This document shows positions 1-7,097 of a stretch of 21,443 nt of DNA, one piece after another. The translations under genes and the position numbers were made by a program. Every line of letters begins with the position of its first letter. Within the stretch, counting starts at the first letter, position 1. The notes beneath the pieces were generated by a model. It was not told the DNA's origin. It saw only the letters and a program-made list of their open reading frames with translations, and did not search any database. This DNA is from Chitinophagaceae bacterium (lineage in GTDB: Bacteria > Bacteroidota > Bacteroidia > Chitinophagales > Chitinophagaceae), in assembly GCA_016720745.1 (NCBI GenBank), contig JADKKA010000013.1, positions 1 through 21,443 on the forward strand, in the 5' to 3' direction.

Positions 1-1
1 A

Positions 2-154
2 TTGGCGATTGTTGTAACCCTTGAAAAAGGGTCTGATACGACAGCGTTTGCATGGGATATTTACTACGTCCACCAACTCCAAAACCTTTACCACGCTTTG
101 ACATTTAAGGAACTTAATGTAGTTGATGGAAAGTCTTATCTTTGCAGTAGATGA
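2..154 (+). CDS. Possible C-terminal end of a rightward gene (partial)
   Basis: An open frame enters from the left edge and stops with TGA at 152-154, giving about 50 residues with an ordinary mixed composition (for example WDIYYVHQLQNLYHALTF). I do not recognise a family. Its stop lies 41 bases before a hairpin whose T-run is longer on this strand, which would suit a gene ending here and converging on the phage operon. The opposite strand also holds an open frame (104-3), and only one of the two is likely to be real. Base composition does not let me decide, so this is offered as the slightly better alternative. Confidence 0.3.
   Translation: MAIVVTLEKGSDTTAFAWDIYYVHQLQNLYHALTFKELNVVDGKSYLCSR
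3..104 (-). CDS. Possible N-terminal fragment of a leftward gene (partial)
   Basis: An ATG at 104 opens a frame that runs off the left edge after 34 codons. It begins MSKRGKGFGVGGRS and is basic and glycine-rich. It has the same orientation as the phage operon and would be the first gene after the terminator at 196-231, but I see no TTTG/TAnnTTTG promoter between terminator and ATG. It overlaps a plus-strand open frame (2-154) and the two are mutually exclusive candidates. No family is recognised. Confidence 0.25.
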   Translation of the reverse strand, partial: MSKRGKGFGVGGRSKYPMQTLSYQTLFQGLQQSP

Positions 155-195
155 TCTTATCCAGACCGGGCGGTGTTTTATTTTAACACGCTTTT

Positions 196-231
196 AAAAT
201 AACCCATTGTTAAATCGGTGGGTTATTTTTT
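196..231. terminator. Bidirectional rho-independent terminator ending the late operon
   Basis: An 11-bp perfect inverted repeat (arms 196-206 and 219-229, core AACCCA/TGGGTT) surrounds a 12-base loop. The arms are A-rich on the left and T-rich on the right, so each strand gets a T-run after the GC core: six T on the plus strand and four on the minus strand. It sits 19 bases after the stop of the last phage gene (250) and 41 bases after the plus-strand stop at 154. That fits a shared terminator between converging transcripts. Confidence 0.75.
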
Positions 232-249
232 ACAATATTATCAAAACCC

Positions 250-507
250 TCACAAATCACAGCACCGGTAGTTAAGTTCCCATAATATCTGAGCCATTTC
301 ATTCGCTTTCCCTTCGACCATGATCTCCGGCCATTTGGGATTTTGGATGTGCATTATTTCGTGAATGATCGTCTCTAGCCTTTCCTGGCCCTTCAGTCTT
401 TTATCAATGGCAATGGTTCTTTTATCCGTCCACGCTAAGCCGTGAGCCTTGTAATGCCCTAGGTGACCTTCTAAAATCTTTATAGGTTTCTTACCCTTTG
501 GCGGCAT
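250..507 (-). CDS. Small HExxH-motif phage protein
   Basis: This is the last gene of the operon. The frame is open from an ATG at 534 (94 residues), but the ATG at 507 (85 residues, starting MPPKGKKPIK) leaves only a 17-base overlap with the upstream gene, so I prefer it. The centre carries IIHEIMHIQNP, an HExxH zinc-binding signature. A downstream glutamate in the helix VEGKANEMAQILWELNYR could be a third ligand. Small proteins of this pattern are common in phage accessory regions. Whether it is an active peptidase is not known, and at this size it would be a minimal or degenerate metallopeptidase domain. The role is unassigned. Confidence 0.7.
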   Translation of the reverse strand: MPPKGKKPIKILEGHLGHYKAHGLAWTDKRTIAIDKRLKGQERLETIIHEIMHIQNPKWPEIMVEGKANEMAQILWELNYRCCDL

Positions 508-667
508 CTTTCCTGAGTGTTGGGGTATAGTCAATATCCTTCTTTGGCATCCGGGATCTGAATTTCCGCTCGTCTGCGTTCACTTCATCCTGAGACTTCT
601 TTCTATACTCGTCTGCCAGTTCAGTAAGGAATTGGTACTTAACCGTGTTAGTCCAGTCATCAGGCAT
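491..667 (-). CDS. Small hypothetical phage protein
   Basis: A short, charged, probably helical protein. The frame is open from an ATG at 715 (74 residues), with other ATGs at 685 and 667. The 667 start (MPDDWTNTVKYQ, 58 residues) overlaps the upstream stop (660-662) by 8 bases, the spacing usual in this operon, whereas the 715 start would overlap by 56 bases. The sequence has a helix-like stretch (FLTELADEYRKKSQDEV) and a basic, proline-containing tail (RMPKKDIDYTPTLRKDAAKG). No family recognised and no membrane segment. Confidence 0.6.
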   Translation of the reverse strand: MPDDWTNTVKYQFLTELADEYRKKSQDEVNADERKFRSRMPKKDIDYTPTLRKDAAKG

Positions 668-863
668 TAGTTTCCTGATCTCCATTTTCAGTATGTTTTT
701 TCCTTTCATCTTCATTTTTTAATGGCCAATAATATTCACACTCCCCGCCAATATTGGGAGGGGTGGTAAAGTAGCTTTGATAATAACTAGGCGTAGCCAT
801 CGCCCGGTAACAGTTTTCTTTTAGTTGGCATCCGGTACCCTTGCACATTGCTATATCTGGCAT
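660..863 (-). CDS. Four-cysteine small phage protein (putative zinc-binding)
   Basis: A 67-residue protein with the pattern CKGTGCQLKENCYR near the N-terminus, then a PP-containing loop and GGECEYYW. The spacing (C-x4-C-x5-C, then a fourth C about 26 residues on, next to aromatic residues) is one I associate with small phage proteins of unknown function. It suggests one metal-binding knuckle. It overlaps the upstream gene's stop by 13 bases, and an alternative ATG at 848 would remove the overlap. Function unknown. Confidence 0.7.
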   Translation of the reverse strand: MPDIAMCKGTGCQLKENCYRAMATPSYYQSYFTTPPNIGGECEYYWPLKNEDERKKHTENGDQETNA

Positions 864-1051
864 AGTCTCTTTTTTTCGGCCTGTATTGCCTTTTGTAAAT
901 ACAATGCGTTATCTAATGTCTCTTGATAGGCTTCTGTGAGCCAATCTAGGAGGGTGTAATCGTCACGGTCAACAGTTACCCCGTATTCCCTTAACCCTTT
1001 TAATTCCCGGTCTTTTAGGTCGCTGATAACAATATCCAGTGTTTTACTCAT
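851..1051 (-). CDS. Small helical phage protein
   Basis: A 66-residue protein whose central segment (KGLREYGVTVDRDD, then LLDWLTEAYQETLDNALYL) looks like two amphipathic helices around a conserved-looking acidic turn. I recall similar short phage proteins of unknown function. A relation to all-alpha nucleotide pyrophosphohydrolases is only a speculation from the EAYQETLDNALYL helix. Its ATG overlaps the restored stop of the upstream exonuclease as ATGA (1048-1051), which indicates translational coupling. Confidence 0.65.
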   Translation of the reverse strand: MSKTLDIVISDLKDRELKGLREYGVTVDRDDYTLLDWLTEAYQETLDNALYLQKAIQAEKKRLCQI

Positions 1052-1793
1052 GCAGATATTTTAGGTTCTGCTTTGCTGTGTGTCTTTCCGCAGGTTTTAC
1101 ATTTATACTGAATCATCACCCGCCCGATGCCATTACGTTACGTTTGTTTTTAACCAGATCCTCTGACCCACATTCCGGGCAGCTTCCCCGATCCTGATTA
1201 AATACCACCCCGTAGTGGGTTTTATGTGGGTAGTGGTTTTTCAGCCTTGTAAATACTTTCTCTAGCAGTCTTACGTCCTCCTGACAATACCTTACCATCC
1301 GATCAAGAGCCTTTCTGTCGTTCTCTAAAAGCACCTGTTTCCAGAGGTCAAACTCTGTTTTTAGCTTTGACCCGATGCCTAAGAATTGGGCTATGTAATT
1401 GAGGCGATTTGAGTTGAAACGGAACTTTTGCCGGGAGACTTTCAGGGTATCAATGGTGGTGTAATTCGGCAGCATATCCAGACTATGAAATAAACACCTT
1501 GTCCGAATCCAGGCTAAATCGAATTTATCCCCGTTATGCCCTACCAGTTCATCAGCGGTATTCGCTACATGGACAAACTTTTGAAGCATTGCCTTGTCGT
1601 TCTTTTTCTTATCCCATGTCAAAAAGCTGACTTCTTTTTCATCCTCCCATTTATAACAGATGCAGATTATCGCCCGTTCTGTTATGATGTTTGAATAGTC
1701 TATCTTTTGCTTGTAACCAGCTTGCCAGAATAGACCAATGTTTGGGGAGGTTTCAATATCAAAAAATAGTCTCCTGCGTTTTGTCTTTAGCAT
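1048..1793 (-). CDS. DEDDy-type 3'-5' exonuclease with C-terminal zinc ribbon (frame-disrupted)
   Basis: DnaQ-like (RNase H fold) exonuclease. Exo I is FDIETSPN (Asp12, Glu14), Exo II is GHNGDKFDLAW (Asp92), and Exo III is YCQED (Tyr169, Asp173), so the DEDDy set looks complete. The straight frame stops at 1116 with only half a zinc ribbon (CPECGS). One missing base in the GGGCGGG run (1119-1125) would continue it as RVMIQYKCKTCGKTH and end with TGA at 1048-1050, overlapping the next ATG. The restored protein is 248 residues with a four-cysteine ribbon. A role in phage DNA processing is inference; the position, after lysis genes, gives no direct clue. I judge the coordinates to 1048 to be the true gene extent. 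Confidence 0.85.
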
Positions 1794-1822
1794 GAATGGA
1801 TTTTAGTTACTAATCAGAAACC

Positions 1823-2413
1823 TTAATCAATAGCGATAATGTCAATCAACTTATCTGCCGGGGTTATCGTTATCCCGTTCTGTGCGAAATAGCTGACAAT
1901 GGTATTGATATAGATATTCGTTACCCTTGCCCCTGTACTGTAAATTTTAATGAACTGATCCAGCTTTCCCGTGTAAACAAACTTGTAACCAGGAAGGTTA
2001 GCAGGAAGCCCGTACTGTGGGTTGTTGGCGATCTCAGGCGAATAGAACGGCTTTAAAGTGATCTGCTTTCCTAGCGGGTAGTATTTCGACTTACCTTCAG
2101 CAATCTTCTTTAAATGATCTGCCTGTAATTGAATACCGTCTGAAAGTGTTACCAGCTTCTTATTTGCCCCGCTGTCAGTGTTACCTACATTTCCGGGGTT
2201 GTTTGTCCTATATGACCGGGAACCTTTCCTAAACCCTTCCATGTGGGTCATTGCCGTCATCAGTAGCTTTAACCCTTTGGTGTACGGCAGCTTTTCTAAG
2301 GCTGGTAAGTATTCAGTTTTGATAGTATCATTTAATACTACCTTAACCGTTTTATACTTGTCATCAGGGAAGGTTGAGCCGTCAAAGATTATGTCTTTAT
2401 ATTTTTCGGTCAT
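1823..2413 (-). CDS. Putative endolysin (lysozyme-like peptidoglycan hydrolase)
   Basis: A 196-residue protein. The middle contains THMEGFRKGSRSYRTNNPGNVG: a glutamate at the end of a helix followed by the R-T-N-N-P-G-N signature seen in several phage muramidase-like and transglycosylase-like proteins. The glutamate of MEGF is the natural candidate for general acid. The C-terminal half is aromatic and basic (SKYYPLGKQ, PGYKFVY), consistent with a wall-binding groove. There is no signal peptide, so release to the periplasm would depend on a holin. It follows a holin candidate and a spanin candidate in the same operon, which supports the lysis role. The exact enzyme class is not certain. Confidence 0.72.
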   Translation of the reverse strand: MTEKYKDIIFDGSTFPDDKYKTVKVVLNDTIKTEYLPALEKLPYTKGLKLLMTAMTHMEGFRKGSRSYRTNNPGNVGNTDSGANKKLVTLSDGIQLQADHLKKIAEGKSKYYPLGKQITLKPFYSPEIANNPQYGLPANLPGYKFVYTGKLDQFIKIYSTGARVTNIYINTIVSYFAQNGITITPADKLIDIIAID

Positions 2414-2511
2414 CCTTGCAATAGTTTTACTTTTTTAGATGTAACCTTTTTAGTGAACGGTGGGTAAGGTGCTGAAAGCCGGGGGATCTTCTTTAGATTA
2501 TAATAATCCAT
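2410..2511 (-). CDS. 33-residue basic peptide gene
   Basis: A short frame starting MDYYNLKKIPRLSAPYPPF and ending with a lysine-rich tail (TKKVTSKKVKLLQG). It stops in an ATGA overlap with the endolysin start at 2413. That exact coupling, plus the otherwise empty 100-base gap it fills, are the reasons for calling it. It has no membrane segment, and the proline-rich middle suggests an extended peptide. No family is recognised. Confidence 0.55.
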   Translation of the reverse strand: MDYYNLKKIPRLSAPYPPFTKKVTSKKVKLLQG

Positions 2512-2540
2512 AAGTGAGAATTTAAAAGACTTGTGGCGGG

Positions 2541-2900
2541 TTATACAAACCTCAGTATAACAAAAGCCGAAACCTCGAAAATAACCGCTACCTCCTTACT
2601 CCTGAATAACCAGTTTTCAAACTGATCTACTTTACTCTGTGGTTTTAACGGGGTGTAAAAAAGTCCCTTCCCCCTGAACAGGTTTAGCGACAAATCAAAC
2701 ACCACCCGAACGGCAAAGAGTAAGCTAATAGCGTCAACTAATCCCGACAAGTACCAAACCAGACCGGCAGCGGCTATATGAAGCGAACCGTTTAGGCCGT
2801 GAAATATCCGCTTGCCGTTTCTTATACGGTCAGCGTTATCAGCGGCCAGGCAGATACAGGTAAGGAGTTGGCAGGAGGTGGGGGGAAAAGCTTGTTAGCA
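2541..2900 (-). CDS. Small phage membrane protein, 5' end unclear
   Basis: The convincing part reads RIRNGKRIFHGLNGSLH, a hydrophobic stretch (IAAAGLVWYLSGLVDAISLLF), then LSLNLFRGKGLFYTPLKP and DQFENWLF. I recognise the RKGKR-HGLN / DLSLNLFRG / PLKPQS pattern from small membrane proteins of unknown function in Bacteroidota phages. The frame is open up to a stop just beyond 2900 and contains no ATG or GTG; the only standard start is TTG at 2750, in the middle of the conserved part. The upstream sequence has a run of six G (2880-2885), where one indel would join the frame to a TTG further up. I therefore think the 5' end is damaged or misread. Confidence 0.6.
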
Positions 2901-2929
2901 ATGGCTCTAATTAATGTAACATCACCGGT

Positions 2930-3424
2930 TTATCTGATATAATCTGTTTGCCTGAATAAGTCCTCCATCGCTTTCTGGTTATCCTTTACAGCGTTGTATT
3001 CTTCAGGGGTTAGTTCTTTAAAGTTGTTGGCGAACGCAGAGGAGTAAGCCGCTAAGTAGCAAGCGAAGCCAGCGCAAATCATCGCAAAGGCAATGTAACT
3101 GCCCGAATTATCACCGGCTTTAAAGTTAATATAGCCAATGTCGACAGCGGCAATAAATAGACCGGCAGCGATTAATAAACCAATCCCCAGAAATAGCCAA
3201 ACGGCTGTGTTCTTTTTGGTCAGCCTCCAAGCTAACGACTTTGAAATATTTACTTTGTAAATCTCAGGGGAGCCAGCGGTATATCTGCCGTCCTTAGTTA
3301 CTTCCTGTTTCACCTCAGGGTGATGCGTTACCTCAAATGATTTTGATTGAGTGATGCCGATTGTCAGACCTGCGATAGCAACCGCAACAACGGCAAAGAC
3401 GATAAGAATAGGTTTTAATTTCAT
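2930..3424 (-). CDS. Hypothetical membrane protein with three predicted membrane segments
   Basis: A 164-residue protein. Residues about 5-25 (ILIVFAVVAVAIAGLTIGI) form a membrane anchor or uncleaved signal. A hydrophilic 45-residue stretch (HHPEVKQEVTKDGRYTAGS) follows. Two more membrane segments lie near residues 74-95 (AVWLFLGIGLLIAAGLFIAAV) and 108-128 (SYIAFAMICAGFACYLAAY). The C-terminal tail is charged (KELTPEEYNAVKDNQKAMED). It lies in the lysis region between the spanin candidate and the endolysin. No family recognised; an antiholin-like or superinfection role is only possible by position. Confidence 0.7.
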   Translation of the reverse strand: MKLKPILIVFAVVAVAIAGLTIGITQSKSFEVTHHPEVKQEVTKDGRYTAGSPEIYKVNISKSLAWRLTKKNTAVWLFLGIGLLIAAGLFIAAVDIGYINFKAGDNSGSYIAFAMICAGFACYLAAYSSAFANNFKELTPEEYNAVKDNQKAMEDLFRQTDYIR

Positions 3425-3456
3425 ATTATTTAATTTGTCAGGCTATAACCTGTTTT

Positions 3457-3531
3457 TTATTTTGTTTTGTCAGGGTGTGGGCTTACTCTTATATTCATCG
3501 TTCCCCAGAACGATGTTTCTTCATATTTCAT
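3457..3531 (-). CDS. Possible 24-residue small ORF
   Basis: The frame reads MKYEETSFWGTM then a basic tail ending PHPDKTK. It starts 11 bases inside the upstream gene's end and stops 32 bases before the next ATG, so it occupies a 96-base gap. An 8-bp perfect inverted repeat (arms 3496-3503 and 3508-3515, CATCGTTC/GAACGATG) lies inside it, so the gap could instead be an RNA hairpin. Evidence for translation is only the spacing and the sensible composition. Confidence 0.35.
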   Translation of the reverse strand: MKYEETSFWGTMNIRVSPHPDKTK

Positions 3532-4054
3532 TTCTGTTTTTAATTAACCAAAAAAACAACAGACACCCCGCTGCGATAATTACCAGTATCAGCGGAAAGA
3601 AACTCCGCTTAACCTCTTTCTCCTTCGTGTCCTTAACGTACTTCGTTTCAGTTTTGACCTGTTGTTTAACAAGTCGTAAGCTGTCGTTGATACGATACAG
3701 TTCTTTGATTGTTTTCGTTAACTTATCAATAGTTGAATAGGCAGACTTTATACGTCCTGTTGCCTCTATTGATCCATCGGGGCGAATGATAACGGTATTG
3801 GTCACCGTGTCTGTTATTCTGGTAGTGTCGAATACTACTCCTGAATAAACTAATTCCCGAATTTCTGATTGCAGTTTCTCGTTCTCTAAAGTAAGAAGCT
3901 TTACACTATCTACCAAATTTTCGACCCGCAAACTGTCAATAATTATTTTCTCTTTTACTACATTTTTGGTAGTGGTGCATGAACACCAGCCGAGCATCAT
4001 CATGCAGAGCATAAGAGTAAGCCCTAATACGAATACAATGTTTTTAAACTTCAT
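3521..4054 (-). CDS. Putative unimolecular spanin (u-spanin)
   Basis: The frame is open from 4129, but the ATG at 4054 (MKFKNIVFVLGLTLML) starts directly with a signal sequence and overlaps the holin candidate by only 11 bases, so I use it (177 residues). The signal ends MMMLGWCSCTTTK; Cys26, with Ser at -1, is the likely lipidated residue. The middle is helical and heptad-rich (VDSVKLLTLENEKLQSEI, then STIDKLTKTIKELYRIND). The C-terminus is a membrane segment (FFPLILVIIAAGCLLFFWLI) with a short basic tail. An outer-membrane lipoprotein start plus an inner-membrane C-terminal anchor is the architecture of u-spanins such as T1 gp11, which fuse the two membranes in the last lysis step. This is an architectural call, not a sequence match. 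Confidence 0.6.
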   Translation of the reverse strand: MKFKNIVFVLGLTLMLCMMMLGWCSCTTTKNVVKEKIIIDSLRVENLVDSVKLLTLENEKLQSEIRELVYSGVVFDTTRITDTVTNTVIIRPDGSIEATGRIKSAYSTIDKLTKTIKELYRINDSLRLVKQQVKTETKYVKDTKEKEVKRSFFPLILVIIAAGCLLFFWLIKNRNEI

Positions 4055-4277
4055 CTTCTTTTTTTGTGTCTGTTTTTGAAGCACCGAAATAGAATCCTGA
4101 TACACCACCGAGCAACCCGCCAAACACAAAGCCTAAGGCAGTTAAAACAATATCTTTATTCATTGCTGGTATCGGTGTGATAATCAGTAAGTACATTAAT
4201 ACAAAACACCCTACAACGGAAATAACCGCTAAGATGTTTCTGATGTCACTCTTTGTAATTTTTTGCCACGCTGTCAT
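4044..4277 (-). CDS. Holin-like small membrane protein
   Basis: A 77-residue protein with two predicted membrane segments, about residues 15-34 (ILAVISVVGCFVLMYLLIIT) and 43-66 (IVLTALGFVFGGLLGGVSGF), and a short charged tail (SKTDTKKEDEV). Size, two-segment topology, hydrophilic C-terminus and position directly before the spanin candidate and near the endolysin fit a class II holin. No diagnostic holin motif exists, so the assignment rests on topology and context. It overlaps the upstream gene by 4 bases (ATGA). Confidence 0.55.
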   Translation of the reverse strand: MTAWQKITKSDIRNILAVISVVGCFVLMYLLIITPIPAMNKDIVLTALGFVFGGLLGGVSGFYFGASKTDTKKEDEV

Positions 4278-4465
4278 AACTTAAATATTGATTTAAAATA
4301 CTGTTTCCAACTGCCGCCGTGATACTTGTTCACCACGTTCATTTTCAGCATTGATATGTAATACAATGCCCCAGGGAGGGCTAAAACTATAAGGGAAATT
4401 GGCTGTAATAACCCTATCCCGATTAACATAGCCTCGATTGCGTGTTGCGCCTTAACGTGAATCAT
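4274..4465 (-). CDS. Small hydrophobic protein of the lysis region
   Basis: A 63-residue protein with one long hydrophobic region (AMLIGIGLLQPISLIVLALP) that could form a membrane hairpin broken at the proline, followed by a basic tail (NKYHGGSWKQYFKSIFKL). It ends in an ATGA overlap with the holin candidate. It could be a second holin or an antiholin partner, but nothing in the sequence proves this. The start is the only ATG and lies 20 bases after the stop of the fibre gene. Confidence 0.6.
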   Translation of the reverse strand: MIHVKAQHAIEAMLIGIGLLQPISLIVLALPGALYYISMLKMNVVNKYHGGSWKQYFKSIFKL

Positions 4466-4484
4466 CTTACTTTAATTATTCATA

Positions 4485-6115
4485 TTAATTTACTGATCTT
4501 GAAACCTCTCTCCATCTTTGCGTACCTCCTATTTCAGATAATACAAGGGTAATAACATCATCAGCCGAAGCCGTGAAGTTTGCGTTACCCGCCAATTCAA
4601 AACCGATTGACGTGCCACTGTTAGCTGTGCCATCGGTGAGGGTAGCGGTGGAGGTAAACATTAAAGTGATTGTAGCCCCGTTCTGCCAGTTAGTATTCAC
4701 TATTGCAGTTATAGACGATGTGCCTGTTATTTCAAAACTATTCCCGTCACCGCCTAATGTAATAGCCCCGGCTGCACTGGCTACGTCTGCGCCTTGTGAT
4801 AATAGAACTCTGCTATTGGTCATAGTCCTACCTCTAATATCAAGGCTCAGCTCGGGTGCAGAATTTGCACCAATGGTTACGCCTGTTGCGGTATTTAATC
4901 GTATGCTGGTATTACCTTGTAATAATAAATCTCCAGTATGTAAAAGTCCGGCATAATAAACATCCATGTAAGCTGCCTGATTGTTAGAAATTACTCTAAC
5001 CCCAGTAGTGGCACTATTATCTGATTGTCTTAATAACATTCCGTAACCGGATACCGCAGTTGGGCTTCCTATTTGCAATGCGTTGTTTGTTTCGTTCCAG
5101 AAAAATTCTGCTTCTTGTTGCAATACATTGCCGCTACCTTGAAATAGTACTCTGCCAGCCGTACCGCTTGCAATAGCGGTTGTTCCTACTGTGATGCCTG
5201 AACCACCGCCGCCACCGGAACCAAACCAATTAGAAGCATATTCCCACCGTCCGTTTCTTGTATCCCATGTCATTGGTTTTTTATAGGTGGTGTCGGCAAC
5301 GGCTGACCATGTACGGAGGGAGTCTATATTTAGTTTTCCCAAATGTGGTAGTAGCTGAATTGAGTCTTGTGTAATTACAAGATTTGTGTAAGAGCCGCCC
5401 CTATCAGAAATAAATAAGTGCTTAGGCGATGTATAGTTTATTCTTTCCTCGTCACCGTCAAACGATATTGCTAAAGGCTCATAACCAATATCATGGCATC
5501 TATATCTAATGCAGCACCAGAAGAACTATTAGCAGATAACTCAATACTTGAAGCGTATAAAGAACCATCATCAGCGTCTAAAACAATTCTTTGATTGCCA
5601 GCCTGACCATCAATAGTTACAAATGTCCTATTGTCAGCGGAGTCTACGATTAAGAGCGCATTTCTGTTTAGGTTTATTTCATTGTCGGTTGTCAGAGTAC
5701 TCCCCGCAGTAAGCACTTGCTGAAGTGTTGGGGTTGAACCACCACCGCCAATACTATCTTTGATCTTATAAGTATTGCCGGCTTTACTCCAAAAGATACT
5801 ATCCTTGCCAGCTTCCCGCCAAATAGAATCTACTCCTAATTCGCTGTAATTGGCTAAGCGTCTCCATGAACCGTTGTAGTAAAAGTATTGCCGCCCGTTT
5901 GCCGTATCAACCGCAATAGCCCCGTCAATGGCTGAGTTTTCATTAGCCCGCACACCTGATGGTGTACCGTTGTAACGGGGGATATAAAGCATTGAATCCA
6001 GCATTAAGCTATACTGCCTTATTCTTTGCTTGTACCATGTGTAATTTGTAGGCTGAGCAAATGATTCTAAACTAATAAGAACTAAAACCGCAATAATCAA
6101 TTTCCGCATAATCAA
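4485..6115 (-). CDS. Fibre-like tail protein with signal peptide (one frame disruption)
   Basis: Two frames belong together. The first (6115-5471) starts MIMRKLIIAVLVLISLESFA|QP, a clear Sec signal peptide, then has short beta-type repeats (TLQQVLTAGSTLTTDN, NRTFVTIDGQ). The second runs down to 4485 and has no ATG near its beginning; it is open from about 5497, reading HDIGYEPLAISFDGDEER. Restoring one base at the GG of 5495-5496 joins them into 543 residues with continuous character. The C-terminal part is glycine-, serine- and threonine-rich with short beta motifs (GITVGTTAIASGTAGRV, LSLDIRG, AGNANFTASADDVITLVLS), typical of trimeric fibre or adhesin stalks. Position after the tail-tip genes suggests host recognition. 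The signal peptide is odd for a virion protein assembled in the cytoplasm. Confidence 0.72.
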
Positions 6116-6369
6116 ATTTTAAATATTACTCTTATCTTTTCCGGGGTTGCGTCTATTGTGGCTCCCGGATCTGCACCATCGGCAGGGTTTAAAAATGTTA
6201 TAAAACAAGTTGTTGCATTGAACGTAAAAGTTGAATCGCTGAGAGTGGATGACTGAAAGAAAAACTGCCCTTCCCGCTCTACCTTCATAATCTTTCCCCC
6301 GTACCACTCCGCATCGAATACTGTCGGTGGACTGTCAGGTGACATACTATATTCCCTACTCTTTATCAT
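6112..6369 (-). CDS. Small tail-tip protein, paralogue of the upstream protein's C-terminal domain
   Basis: An 85-residue protein. Its core (GGKIMKVEREGQFFFQSS, then TFTFNATTCFITF) lines up with the end of the neighbouring 243-residue protein (DEIMDVVVEGAPFYQVSG, then AEFFFNTSPVRIEF). They share an xIMxVxxEGxxFxQ core and a closing VxxxF strand. It therefore looks like a free-standing copy of that beta domain. It overlaps its neighbours by 4 bases on each side (6366-6369 and 6112-6115), so it is translated as part of the tail-tip block. A structural role in the tip or in fibre attachment is inferred from position. Confidence 0.65.
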   Translation of the reverse strand: MIKSREYSMSPDSPPTVFDAEWYGGKIMKVEREGQFFFQSSTLSDSTFTFNATTCFITFLNPADGADPGATIDATPEKIRVIFKI

Positions 6370-7097
6370 AATGGCCTTCTAAACATTACAAAAACCCTCT
6401 GTGAGCCATCAAAAACCAATGTTGATGGAAATTCTATTCGAACAGGGGAAGTATTAAAGAAAAATTCAGCCTCACCACTTGCGGGTGTTCCCGAAACCTG
6501 ATAGAACGGCGCACCCTCTACAACTACGTCCATAATTTCATCGGTAGCTAATAGAGTGTAGGTAGTTGCATTATTGTAATTACCCGTACTTGCCCCGCTG
6601 ATATAATTTTGTCCATTGGTTGTAGTCCAACTGTCTGAAATGTACTCGTAAGCACCACCGGCAGGTGGATCTACTGTGGTCATCGTTACACCGCCGCAAA
6701 CCTGAATAGTTGCGCTGCTTTTAGAATATCCTGGAATTGACTTACTAAATCCTCCGTCCTGAATCAATCCCTGAAAAGTGTAAACAACTATATCACCGTC
6801 ATCGTCTGTCTGTACTATTTTCCAATCTTGTTTAGTCCTTCTGATAGAAAGGGTCTGTAAATAGTTCCAGCTTATCCGGCTGTCAGTGTTATCTAAAACG
6901 TGAACACCGGAGACAGAACAAACCGCCGTACTCATTCCCGATTCATAGTCTGTGGTACTGCCTGAGTTTACGTTAGTGGTTTCTATCATTTCCTGCGACT
7001 GCCTCCAATCAAGACCCTGACCGCAAAAAACATTATAGTAAACCCCGTCCACCTTCAGGTAGAATAGAATGTTTTTACTATTTACTTTGTTTCCCAT
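6366..7097 (-). CDS. Second tail-tube-like protein with extra C-terminal domain
   Basis: A 243-residue protein. Residues about 8-135 (ILFYLKVDGVYYNVFCGQG, TTNVNSGSTTDYESG, then FQGLIQDGGFSKSIPGYS) follow the strand and loop order of phage tail-tube proteins. The remainder is a separate beta domain resembling the next small gene. A canonical smaller tube protein is encoded upstream at 11724-12155, so this copy, placed after the tip protein, may form the last ring or a tip adaptor. It starts 1 base inside the tip gene's end (7097). The tube-fold assignment is by pattern only. Confidence 0.6.
   Translation of the reverse strand: MGNKVNSKNILFYLKVDGVYYNVFCGQGLDWRQSQEMIETTNVNSGSTTDYESGMSTAVCSVSGVHVLDNTDSRISWNYLQTLSIRRTKQDWKIVQTDDDGDIVVYTFQGLIQDGGFSKSIPGYSKSSATIQVCGGVTMTTVDPPAGGAYEYISDSWTTTNGQNYISGASTGNYNNATTYTLLATDEIMDVVVEGAPFYQVSGTPASGEAEFFFNTSPVRIEFPSTLVFDGSQRVFVMFRRPL

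Noticed and set aside
3496..3515. Hairpin CATCGTTC/GAACGATG as terminator for the lysis genes
   Set aside because: On the transcribed (minus) strand it is followed by AATATAAG, not by a T-run. It may simply be a hairpin or a coding coincidence.
4573..4956. Plus-strand 127-residue frame opposite the fibre gene
   Set aside because: Shadow frame of the repetitive Gly/Ser/Thr-rich fibre sequence. No start context or motif of its own.
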